Assembly: GCA_964468495.1 (NCBI GenBank)
Contig: CAYXTI010000012.1
Coordinates: forward strand, 1 to 64,000
Origin: CAYXTI01 sp964468495
GTDB lineage: Bacteria > Pseudomonadota > Alphaproteobacteria > Rickettsiales > Rickettsiaceae
Reading direction: 5' to 3'
DNA: 64,000 bases
Made by a program: the position numbers and the translations under genes
Shown: piece after piece, positions 56,521-64,000 of the stretch
Layout of the letters: each line of letters begins with the position of its first letter
Position numbering within the stretch: position 1 is the stretch's first letter
Notes under the pieces: model-generated
Told to the model about the DNA's origin: nothing
Seen by the model: the letters and a program-made list of their open reading frames with translations, nothing else
The model's database searches: none

Positions 56521-56539
56521 CTTATTGGCTTGACTTATC

Positions 56540-56563
56540 TAATTACTGATTTTTTAGTAATTA
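56540..56563. terminator. Hairpin between convergent pgsA and fliD-like genes
   Basis: TAATTACT (56540-56547) pairs with AGTAATTA (56556-56563) over 8 bp around a T-rich 8-base loop, in the 67-bp gap between two converging stops. No strong T-run follows, so it may be a weak shared terminator. Confidence 0.4.
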
Positions 56564-56587
56564 TAAATTTATACTCTACGAAAACAT

Positions 56588-58195
56588 TTAAATCTTTTTT
56601 CCTAGAATATTTTTTGCTAAATCATGAGCACTGTTTATTGAAAAATCTGCTTTTAACTTTGCTAACTTTAATTTTTCTTGTTCATTTAAATGTTTTCTAT
56701 TATCCATGTCTTGTAATTTTCTTATATCATCTTTCTTTTTAGTTAACAAATAGCTTTCATTTTGTGTATTCTTAATAAAATCATTTATTGAATCATATGA
56801 TTTCCTTAATAACTGAATATGAGTAGATAATCCTGAAAATAATGAGTTATCATCCTCAAGATAAAACAAATTAGTAAAATTAGTAAAATTAGTACCATTA
56901 ATAGCATCTGCATTATAAGAATAATCAAAACTTAAATCAGATAACAAACCATTAAATATAACTTTTGATGTTTCATTATCATATAATGCAGTAAATTCTT
57001 CTCCACAAAAAATAGCCTTTATAACAACATCATTATTATTATGTCTAACTTGTAGCTTTAACCCACTAATATTAATATTACCGCTATAGGTAATATTATC
57101 TATTTTTCCAATATTATTATTGTTATAATCATTTTTAACCTTAAGGTTTCTATTATAAATATTACTTGAGTTTTTGAGCAAATCAAAAGTATGATTAAAA
57201 TCTTCTCTCATAAAGAGTAAAAATTGATTAATTATATTCAAATTATAAAAATCTAGATTTTTAATAGCAAAATCTTCATTAATAAGCTGATTTAATTTTT
57301 GCTCTGCATTAGCAATTTCATATTTATTTTTTAAATCCCTTGTTACCTCAAGAGTTTGGTATTGTCCCTCCGTATTTTGATTTTTTACTGTTAAATCTAC
57401 TCCAGGAAAAATATCTTTAAACGAATTATTAAAACTAGTAATACAATAATCGTTTTCACTATTATTAGATGATAACACTGCTATCTCTGCATTAGATCCT
57501 TGACAATCAGAAAATGTTGATTTAATTGTTCCATTATTTTGATCATGCTCATCCTGATTAAAATTAAATGATACTTTGATAGTTTGATCTGCTCCAGTAT
57601 TTTTACTAAATATCTTTATAAAAGATCTATCATTGAATTTATCATAAATATATTCACAACCAAAACTATTAGTATTACTTTTTATAGCATTAGCAACTTT
57701 TGTAAAAATACTATTAGATCCATCTTGACTATCTATAGAAATTTCTATTTTCTTAGCATTAAGAGTAAGAATTATCTGTCCTTGAATTTTTAATGGTTTA
57801 TTATCTATACCTATTTTTTTCAATGATTGATCATTATCACCATAAAATAATACCTCAGCTCTTCTAGCTAATTTATTAACTTTTACTTTATAACCATCTA
57901 TATATTCATTAAAACCTTCAGTATAGACATACTGTTTAGTATCACTGGAATCTTGATTATAGACCATAATTTTTTTATCTAGATTAACTATTTTTCCAGA
58001 CTCATCGGTAATTTGCAACAAAGTACCTATCTGTTTTAAATAATCACTATAATAAGATAATTGCTCTGCCTTTCTATCAATATCAACCTCTATAGACTCT
58101 ACATCTCTATCATAAGATTGTTGCTTGTTATTAAATTCTGTAACTTTCCTAGTATATACAGAATCAACTAACGCATTAATCATATCTAGTTTCAT
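56588..58195 (-). CDS. fliD: FliD-like flagellar cap protein (hook-associated protein 2)
   Basis: With the ATG at 58195 the protein has 535 residues and the order of segments of FliD: LDMINALVDSV with a helical N-terminal region (FliD_N), a Y-x-V-x-LA-x-A strand near 97-107, a domain with SIFTKVANAIK, FIKIFSKNTGA, and a segment with GSNAEIAV...N.FKDIFPGVDLTV...LEVTRDLKNK that matches the FliD core (buried strand, GvxLxL, vtxD). The C terminus is a Lys-rich coiled coil. FliD caps the filament. An in-frame ATG at 58291 would add 32 residues including a membrane-like stretch. No other flagellar gene is in the window. Confidence 0.6.
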   Translation of the reverse strand: MKLDMINALVDSVYTRKVTEFNNKQQSYDRDVESIEVDIDRKAEQLSYYSDYLKQIGTLLQITDESGKIVNLDKKIMVYNQDSSDTKQYVYTEGFNEYIDGYKVKVNKLARRAEVLFYGDNDQSLKKIGIDNKPLKIQGQIILTLNAKKIEISIDSQDGSNSIFTKVANAIKSNTNSFGCEYIYDKFNDRSFIKIFSKNTGADQTIKVSFNFNQDEHDQNNGTIKSTFSDCQGSNAEIAVLSSNNSENDYCITSFNNSFKDIFPGVDLTVKNQNTEGQYQTLEVTRDLKNKYEIANAEQKLNQLINEDFAIKNLDFYNLNIINQFLLFMREDFNHTFDLLKNSSNIYNRNLKVKNDYNNNNIGKIDNITYSGNINISGLKLQVRHNNNDVVIKAIFCGEEFTALYDNETSKVIFNGLLSDLSFDYSYNADAINGTNFTNFTNLFYLEDDNSLFSGLSTHIQLLRKSYDSINDFIKNTQNESYLLTKKKDDIRKLQDMDNRKHLNEQEKLKLAKLKADFSINSAHDLAKNILGKKI

Positions 58196-58476
58196 AAGGA
58201 TACTAACCTGCTTATAAATTAATAATGCAAACCTAAAATAACAATAAACTGTAGCAAAAAATATACCAAAAATGATAAAGCAACCTACCATATAATTTAT
58301 ATTGTATCAACCAATTAAATTATATATAACTGATAAAAAACAATACAACCATATAAATTTTGATTAAATAAGAGTTATTTAATCAATTCTTGAGCTTTTT
58401 TTTCTAGGACTATTTTATAGAGCATCGATCCTTGACAATTACCTTATGCCATATATATGCTATTAACCCTTTATCA

Positions 58477-60456
58477 TCAATCTTTTCTAGATAATAACTC
58501 TTCTTTTATTGTTAATTTATCATTATTATTCAAGATCATTCTATATACCTGTAAACTTTCTAACACCCTTTGTACATAATTCCGAGTTTCATAAAAAGGA
58601 ATAGATTCTATCCAATCTATCACTTGATGTGCGTCATTCATAATCCTTGGATCTCCATACAATTTCAGCCATCTTTCTACGTGCGATATGCTAGCATTAT
58701 AAGATGCAATAGTAAGAATATAAGAGCCTTTTAAAGCCTGTAAAAGATGTTTTAAATGGTAAGTACCAATTTTAACATTAAATTTAGGATTAGATATCAA
58801 CCAATTAACATCAAATACACTATTTATAGTTTTAGCTGTATTTAATGCTGTATTCTCAATTAATTGCATTAGCCCTAAAGCCCCTGCAATACTTTTTGCA
58901 TCATTATTAAATTGCGACTCATTTCTAATAATACTATACATTAAAGCAGATTCTACATTTATTTCAAAATCTTGATAAGGTATTGGATAAGAATGCTCTT
59001 TTGCTATAAATATATTTTTTTGTAAAGCTTGTTGAGCGCATACCACTTTATGATAAACATTATCATGATTAAGAATATTATAAATAATAGACAATACTTG
59101 ATGATTTAATTTTGCTTGCTCTATTACAGCCTGTAAATATATTGCTCCTAATTTACTATCTCCATATTTAGATACAATAATTGCTGCTTGAACTATTTCA
59201 TTATTATTTATATAACTATCAACTTGGTCTTTTGCTAAATTTACAAAAGTAGTTTCTGGAAAAAAAGGAATTCTTTTGAAATTCAATTCTACTGCAGCAG
59301 CTACCTGACCATAAAACAAATAAGGATATTTTGTTGCAGCTTCAAAAAATAAAGAATAAGATTTTTCTTTGTCACCTAAAGCATTATAAGCCCTCCCGAG
59401 CCAATATAAACCTCGTGATTTAGAAATAGGAGTTGTTACAACCTTATTAAATTTTTCAAAATGCTTTATTGCTAAACTAGGCTTATTCAAAAATCGAAGA
59501 GCAATCCAGCCAGATAAAAACTCTATTTGACTCACACCAAGTCTTGATATTGCATGATAACTACTAGCTATCTTATAAGCATCATAATAGTTCTGTTTAG
59601 TAATAAATTCTCTCATAATATACATTTGTATTTTTAAAAATCGATCATCTTTTTCTCTAGAAAAATCAACTAATTTAATTAATGAAAGAATTTTTTTAGC
59701 TGAAGGAGGATTATTTTTACAATAATTTAAATAATGATATATTAAACTATTAGTTTGATATTGTTTTAGCACTTTACCATATAAATATAAAGCATTATCA
59801 CTTTTTTTAATTAAAGCTATTTGAGCCTCAAATAGCGTTTTATACTTATCACTTACTAAACTAAAACAATCTATGGCTTCATTAAAATCATTATTTAAAA
59901 TTAAGTGCTCTATTTTTTTTATATGATCTTCATGAGATAAAAACTGATTAAATTTTTTATAATAATGTTGTTTTTCTTGTAATGAATCAAACTCTCCAAA
60001 TATCCACCCTTGCTTTATTATTTTTATTAAAAGGTTATAATCCTTTATAGTATTCGCAGCAGCTAAAGCATAAAATTTATAACCTTTAGCTGTAAGAGGA
60101 CGATATTTTTCGAACCATTTTATGATTAATTGTTGATCTGAATTATCATTCAACAAATTTTCAGCCCTTATTCTTAATAAAGTAAACTGCGGCCATCTAC
60201 TATTATTAAATAAAAATTGGACTATTTCTTCATAACTCACTAATAAATAGCTATCATCAAGAAATTTCTGGGACTGCACAATTTTATACAAAATCTTATA
60301 ATTTTTAGATAAAGATTCGCATTCTTCCCAATTTTTTTGATTTATTAAATCAAAAACATCTTTAATTTTATCTGTTTCTGCAAATAGCGAAGAGGAAAAA
60401 GATAAAAACAACACTAACAAAAAAAATTGCTTTAAAAGGTTCATATAAATACTCAT
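58477..60456 (-). CDS. slt: Soluble lytic murein transglycosylase
   Basis: Periplasmic enzyme that cleaves glycan strands to 1,6-anhydro products. A signal peptide (about 5-26, ending SLFAET) is followed by about 450 residues of superhelical alpha repeats and a C-terminal lysozyme-like SLT domain with the catalytic glutamate in MYSIIRNESQFN, the GALGLMQL motif and the later IASYNAS segment. At 659 residues it matches Slt70-type enzymes. An alternative ATG lies at codon 5 (60444). Confidence 0.93.
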   Translation of the reverse strand: MSIYMNLLKQFFLLVLFLSFSSSLFAETDKIKDVFDLINQKNWEECESLSKNYKILYKIVQSQKFLDDSYLLVSYEEIVQFLFNNSRWPQFTLLRIRAENLLNDNSDQQLIIKWFEKYRPLTAKGYKFYALAAANTIKDYNLLIKIIKQGWIFGEFDSLQEKQHYYKKFNQFLSHEDHIKKIEHLILNNDFNEAIDCFSLVSDKYKTLFEAQIALIKKSDNALYLYGKVLKQYQTNSLIYHYLNYCKNNPPSAKKILSLIKLVDFSREKDDRFLKIQMYIMREFITKQNYYDAYKIASSYHAISRLGVSQIEFLSGWIALRFLNKPSLAIKHFEKFNKVVTTPISKSRGLYWLGRAYNALGDKEKSYSLFFEAATKYPYLFYGQVAAAVELNFKRIPFFPETTFVNLAKDQVDSYINNNEIVQAAIIVSKYGDSKLGAIYLQAVIEQAKLNHQVLSIIYNILNHDNVYHKVVCAQQALQKNIFIAKEHSYPIPYQDFEINVESALMYSIIRNESQFNNDAKSIAGALGLMQLIENTALNTAKTINSVFDVNWLISNPKFNVKIGTYHLKHLLQALKGSYILTIASYNASISHVERWLKLYGDPRIMNDAHQVIDWIESIPFYETRNYVQRVLESLQVYRMILNNNDKLTIKEELLSRKD

Positions 60457-60558
60457 TAAAAAGCCATAAAATATTTATGGTAGAAATATTTTTAATATTA
60501 CTTATAATTCTATAGAAAGTTAAAAAAAATGTAAGTACTTTAATTAATAAATTTTATT

Positions 60559-61521
60559 ATGATAAAAAATATTAGTAGAGCATTTGTTTTTCCTGGGCAA
60601 GGATCTCAGATAATAGGAATGGGAGTAGATTTTTTTCAAGAATTTTCTACAGCAAAATTAATATTTCAGAATATAGATGAAATAACTCAAAAAAACTTAA
60701 GCAATATTATCTTTAATGGTCCTGCTGAAGAGTTAATTTTAACTACTAATACCCAACCAGCATTAATGGCTACATCAATAGCAATACTAAAAGTCATATT
60801 AGAACAATCAAATAAAAAAATAAATCAACTATGCAGTTATGTAGCTGGTCATTCTCTAGGAGAATACAGTGCATTATGCGCTAGTGAAGCAATATCACTT
60901 ACTGATACTACCAAATTATTAATGGTTAGATCATCAGCTATGGAAAATGCTTGTAAAGAAACTAATGGTAGTATGGCAGCATGTCTTGGAATTGATGTTA
61001 GTAATATAAATGATTTAATAAAAAAATACTCAGATAAAAATAACCAAATATGTCAAATAGCTAATGATAACGTGCTTGGACAAATAGTTATTAGTGGTCA
61101 CAATAAAACAGTTAATGAAATAGTTGATGATATTAACAAACAAGGCTATAAAGCAATTAAATTAAATGTTAGTGGTGCATTTCATTCAAATCTTATGAAA
61201 CCAGCTGTTTACCCTATGACTAAGATACTCAAAAAAACAAATATAGTAGCTCCAATAGTGCCATTAATAGCTAATGTTAATGCTGCATTAGTTAATGATC
61301 CAATAACAATAGAAAAAAATTTAATTGCACAAATTTATAGTACAGTAAAATGGCGTCAAACTATGGATAAATTAGAATCTTTTGGAATTAATGAATTAGT
61401 AGAAATAGGCTCTCTTAATGTTTTATCATCCATTGCAAAACGAGTAAAACCTAGAAATTTTAAAATAAAAAACATATCAAACATAAAAGAAATGGAGCAA
61501 TTTATAGAATCTATTATATAA
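60559..61521 (+). CDS. fabD: Malonyl-CoA:ACP transacylase FabD
   Basis: Loads malonate onto acyl carrier protein for fatty-acid synthesis. The 320-residue protein has the N-terminal FPGQGSQ loop, the nucleophile serine in GHSLGEYSAL, and the histidine in SGAFHSNLM. All catalytic residues are in place. It is a single plus-strand gene, with slt divergent. Confidence 0.96.
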   Translation: MIKNISRAFVFPGQGSQIIGMGVDFFQEFSTAKLIFQNIDEITQKNLSNIIFNGPAEELILTTNTQPALMATSIAILKVILEQSNKKINQLCSYVAGHSLGEYSALCASEAISLTDTTKLLMVRSSAMENACKETNGSMAACLGIDVSNINDLIKKYSDKNNQICQIANDNVLGQIVISGHNKTVNEIVDDINKQGYKAIKLNVSGAFHSNLMKPAVYPMTKILKKTNIVAPIVPLIANVNAALVNDPITIEKNLIAQIYSTVKWRQTMDKLESFGINELVEIGSLNVLSSIAKRVKPRNFKIKNISNIKEMEQFIESII

Positions 61522-61672
61522 AATTAAAATTTTATTAAACAAAAATTTAATTTGATAAAATGCTAAATCCTACTCTAGCTTATTTTAGATTTTAGTTATT
61601 GATAATATTAATAAATAGAAGAAAAATTATGATAAATTACTATAACTTCAAATGCAATTTAATATTTATATT

Positions 61673-63175
61673 ATGCTACGCTCAGGCATAGTTGTTGCTA
61701 GCTTAACATTCTTATCAAGATGCTTTGGTTTAATAAGAGAGTTATTTATAGCAGCATTATTTGGTTCTAGTAATATAGCAGATTGCATTAACATTGCCTT
61801 TAAATTCCCCAATTTATTTCGTAGAATATTTGGAGAAGGAGCTTTATCTGCCACTTTTATACCTATTTTTAGTAAAAAACTGCAAGAATCAGTAAAAGAA
61901 GCTAAAATTTTTAGTGGAACTATTTTTTTATTACTACTAATTATTTTAATATTATTAATAATAATTATACAAATTATAATGCCATATATTATGATAATTA
62001 TTGCTCCGGGATTCTTACAAGATAATGAGAAATATAATTTAGCATTAATACTCTCCAGAATCACTAGTCCATATTTATTATTCATTTCGCTTACATCATT
62101 ATTTGGAGGTATGCTAAATTCAATCAATAAATTTGCTGCTTTTGCATGTACCCCTATAATTATGAACATATCAGTAATACTATTTACCATAATACTTAAA
62201 AAAAACTTATCTGCACATTACTCTATTGCAATATCCTTAGTAATTTCAGGAATACTACAATTAATTTTTACTTATTACTGTTTATTAAGAGCAAAATTAC
62301 ACTTTCCTTTAATATTTAATCCTAAAAATAAAGAAGTAAAATTACTAATAAAAAACATGATGCCTACAATGATGAGCTATGGTACTCAACAACTAAATTT
62401 ATTCATATCTCAATCAATAGCGAGTTTTTTACCAGGTGCTATATCAATTTTAGCTTATGCAGAAAGATTATATCAATTCCCTTTAGCGATAATAGGAGTA
62501 ACATTTAGCACAATATTACTCCCTGAACTATCGCGTATTTATAAAAATAATGATCATAAAGCAGCCAATGATCTACAAAATAAGGCTATAAAGATTGCAT
62601 TATCTATTACAATTCCAGCTATGTGTGGCTTAATTATGCTAGCAAAACCAATAATTCATGTTATCTATGAACGAGGCTTATTTAGTGTAGAAGATACAAT
62701 TAATACTAGTAATACATTAATTATATTTGCCTTCGGACTTCCTGCCTTTATTTTATCTAAGATATTAATACCAATTTTTCATGCAAATCTTGATAGTATC
62801 ACTCCTTTAAAAATCACATTATATTCTTTCTTACTAAATGCTGTTTTAAATGTAGTACTCTTATTCCCTTTTAAATATATAGGTATTGCAGTAGGATTCT
62901 CTACAACTTCATGGTGCACTATTTGGTGGCTAAATAAATGTACAAAAAAATATGGTAACTTTACTATTACTAAAAGTACAAAAATATTTATAGCAAAAAT
63001 ATTATTAAACTCAATAATAATGTCAATCTTTCTATTGCTGATTCGGTACTATTATCATCAGCTATTTTTTTCTACTATTTTTTTTATTAAGTTATGTTTT
63101 TTACTACTAACAATAGTAAGTGCTATAGTTATATTTACTTCTATATCTCTGATACAGAACTTACACAAATTGTAA
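61673..63175 (+). CDS. murJ: Lipid II flippase MurJ (MviN)
   Basis: Flips lipid II across the inner membrane for peptidoglycan synthesis. The protein has about 14 helices and the MOP-superfamily start MLRSGIVVASLTFLSRCFGLIRE with RxxGLxR and the NLFRRIFGEGALSATFIPIF motif. I favour the ATG at 61673 (500 residues) since family members start MLxSG; an upstream in-frame ATG at 61652 would add seven residues (507). Neither has a clear ribosome binding site. It completes the lipid II pathway end with murG and the synthases. Confidence 0.93.
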   Translation: MLRSGIVVASLTFLSRCFGLIRELFIAALFGSSNIADCINIAFKFPNLFRRIFGEGALSATFIPIFSKKLQESVKEAKIFSGTIFLLLLIILILLIIIIQIIMPYIMIIIAPGFLQDNEKYNLALILSRITSPYLLFISLTSLFGGMLNSINKFAAFACTPIIMNISVILFTIILKKNLSAHYSIAISLVISGILQLIFTYYCLLRAKLHFPLIFNPKNKEVKLLIKNMMPTMMSYGTQQLNLFISQSIASFLPGAISILAYAERLYQFPLAIIGVTFSTILLPELSRIYKNNDHKAANDLQNKAIKIALSITIPAMCGLIMLAKPIIHVIYERGLFSVEDTINTSNTLIIFAFGLPAFILSKILIPIFHANLDSITPLKITLYSFLLNAVLNVVLLFPFKYIGIAVGFSTTSWCTIWWLNKCTKKYGNFTITKSTKIFIAKILLNSIIMSIFLLLIRYYYHQLFFSTIFFIKLCFLLLTIVSAIVIFTSISLIQNLHKL

Positions 63176-63241
63176 GCAAGACTAGTACTAATTAACTCTT
63201 TTAAAAAATTAATACAAAATTATAACATATAATTTATTACA

Positions 63242-63264
63242 ACAATTTAAATTGTAATTTTTTT
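63242..63264 (+). terminator. Palindrome with T-run after murJ
   Basis: ACAATTTAAATTGT (63242-63255) is a perfect palindrome and is followed by a run of seven T (63258-63264). It stands 67 bp after the murJ stop and before rpmG, as expected for a terminator. The stem is short and AT-only. Confidence 0.4.
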
Positions 63265-63283
63265 ACATTACTTTATTTTATGC

Positions 63284-63312
63284 TTGACTAATTTAACCTC
63301 TACATTTATTTT
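63284..63312 (+). promoter_or_regulatory. Putative sigma-70-type promoter of rpmG
   Basis: TTGACT (63284-63289) and TATTTT (63307-63312) are separated by 17 bp, near the consensus TTGACA-N17-TATAAT. They lie 53-81 bp before the rpmG start codon. The -10 is imperfect. Confidence 0.4.
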
Positions 63313-63364
63313 ATAAGCTGAAATAATTAATATACAAGCAATGACTTAAGGGAATTATCATATT

Positions 63365-63538
63365 GTGGCTAAGAAAAAAAATAAAAGTTTTTTGGTAAAG
63401 TTAAGTAGTACAGCAGGTACTGGCTATTATTTAATAAAAAAGCGTAACCCTAAAACCATGCCTGAAAAGCTATCTTTTCGAAAGTATGATCCTAAAATAC
63501 GTAAACATGTAAAATTTCAGGAAATAAAAATGAAATAG
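63365..63538 (+). CDS. rpmG: Ribosomal protein L33
   Basis: 50S subunit protein of 57 residues. The frame starts at GTG (63365) with MAKKKNKSFLVKL, continues with SSTAGTGYYLIKKRNPKT and ends with the family motif KLSFRKYDPKIRKHVKF. No ATG occurs in frame upstream; an AAGGGAA ribosome binding site lies about 10 bases before. The protein has no zinc-binding cysteines, so it is the zinc-free L33 type. Confidence 0.93.
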   Translation: MAKKKNKSFLVKLSSTAGTGYYLIKKRNPKTMPEKLSFRKYDPKIRKHVKFQEIKMK

Positions 63539-63666
63539 ATAATAATTAGATCTAAGGTCATGTTATAGGCAGCTATGCTTAACAAAAATCATATATAAAA
63601 TATAGTACTTCTAAATAAACAGATAAAATAATTATATAAACTAAATATTAATATTAGATAGCACTT

Positions 63667-64000
63667 ATGGCAGTAAAAATCAGGTTAGCAAGAATTGGGT
63701 CTAAAAAATCTCCATTTTATAGAATAATTATTGCTGATTCTAGGTCACCTCGTGACGGTGCTTTTATTGAAAAAGTTGGAACATACAATCCTTTATTAGC
63801 AAAAGATAATAATGCACGTATAGTATTACAGAAGAACAGAATAAAACACTGGTTATCATTAGGAGCTCAACCAACAGATATAGTAGCAAAATTTATTAAA
63901 ACAGCTGAAATAGGATTGCCACTATCTATTTCTAAAAAAATTAATATAAAAACTAAATCCCAGACAATAAAATCACCTAAAAAAATGAAAAAGCTTGAAA
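63667..64000 (+). CDS. rpsP: Ribosomal protein S16 (3' end outside window)
   Basis: 30S subunit protein. ATG at 63667 starts MAVKIRLARIGSKKSPFYRI, the S16 N terminus, followed by IEKVGTYNPL and KNRIKHWLSLGAQPTD. The frame is still open at base 64000, with 111 codons read. S16 is usually 80-100 residues, so this copy carries a Lys-rich C-terminal extension. In many bacteria rimM and trmD come next, but trmD is at 29461 here. Confidence 0.95.
   Translation, partial: MAVKIRLARIGSKKSPFYRIIIADSRSPRDGAFIEKVGTYNPLLAKDNNARIVLQKNRIKHWLSLGAQPTDIVAKFIKTAEIGLPLSISKKINIKTKSQTIKSPKKMKKLE

Noticed and set aside
56530..56742. 70-codon plus-strand frame after pgsA
   Set aside because: It mostly overlaps the 3' end of the fliD-like gene on the other strand, has no recognisable product and lacks a ribosome binding site.

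Overview
The window comes from a very AT-rich alphaproteobacterium, almost certainly a Rickettsiales-type obligate intracellular bacterium. The main evidence is an rvh-type VirB8-B9-B10-B11-D4 type IV secretion cluster with a VirB9 that lacks its C-terminal half. MipZ, TimA, a GTA-like terminase/portal remnant, a mitochondrial-type RMND1/DUF155 protein, ankyrin and TPR repeat proteins, and several amino-acid importers fit the same picture. It is not a strongly wall-reduced lineage: a class A PBP, FtsW, MurG, MurJ and Slt are all present. A FliD-like gene hints at an ancestor or lineage that kept flagellar genes.

Layout. 1-1044: 3' part of a protein with 87-bp tandem repeats and C-terminal ankyrin repeats. 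1078-6850 (minus strand): hisS, an unrecognised membrane-anchored protein, an AGCS symporter and an APC permease. 6851-7513: phased A-tracts and a palindrome in front of an HU gene. 7663-11733: mnmA, a 643-bp palindrome-rich gap, yidC and engB. 11846-13773: three minus-strand tRNAs (initiator Met, Arg-CCG, Ser-GGA) around a DUF1189-like membrane protein. 13801-19195 (minus strand): virD4, virB11, virB10, virB9 and virB8, transcribed from virB8 to virD4. 19494-20267: ABC-2 permease. 20482-29262 (plus strand): miaB, class A PBP, clpB, gltX and a peroxiredoxin with a structured leader. 29461-35865: trmD, thrS, infC (AUU start), a RatA/COQ10 protein, lipA and recF. 36304-38656: pepA overlapping mipZ. 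38658-41570: GTA-like portal, small coiled protein and terminase. 41825-48161: timA, a 1064-residue HTH-TM-NB-ARC-TPR protein, yidD and uvrC. 48206-52605 (minus strand): a lipoprotein, murG, ftsW and rmuC. 52883-58195: DUF155, cutA, a DAACS carrier, pgsA and a FliD-like gene. 58477-64000: slt, fabD, murJ, rpmG and the start of rpsP.

How the genes fit together. The secretion cluster and the repeat proteins point to interaction with a eukaryotic host. The AGCS, APC and DAACS carriers fit uptake of host amino acids. The wall and division genes (PBP1A, FtsW, MurG, MurJ, Slt, MipZ) describe an active septal peptidoglycan machine. The portal/TerS-like/TerL block has no capsid genes here and looks like a domesticated remnant.

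The most unusual item is the protein at 42800-45994. It has a LuxR/GerE-like helix-turn-helix at its N terminus, one predicted transmembrane segment, an NB-ARC-like ATPase with an intact P-loop but asparagines in place of the Walker B aspartates, and TPRs of the kinesin-light-chain type. An 18-bp direct repeat lies on both sides of this gene and yidD. All functional calls rest on motifs read by eye; no database search was run.
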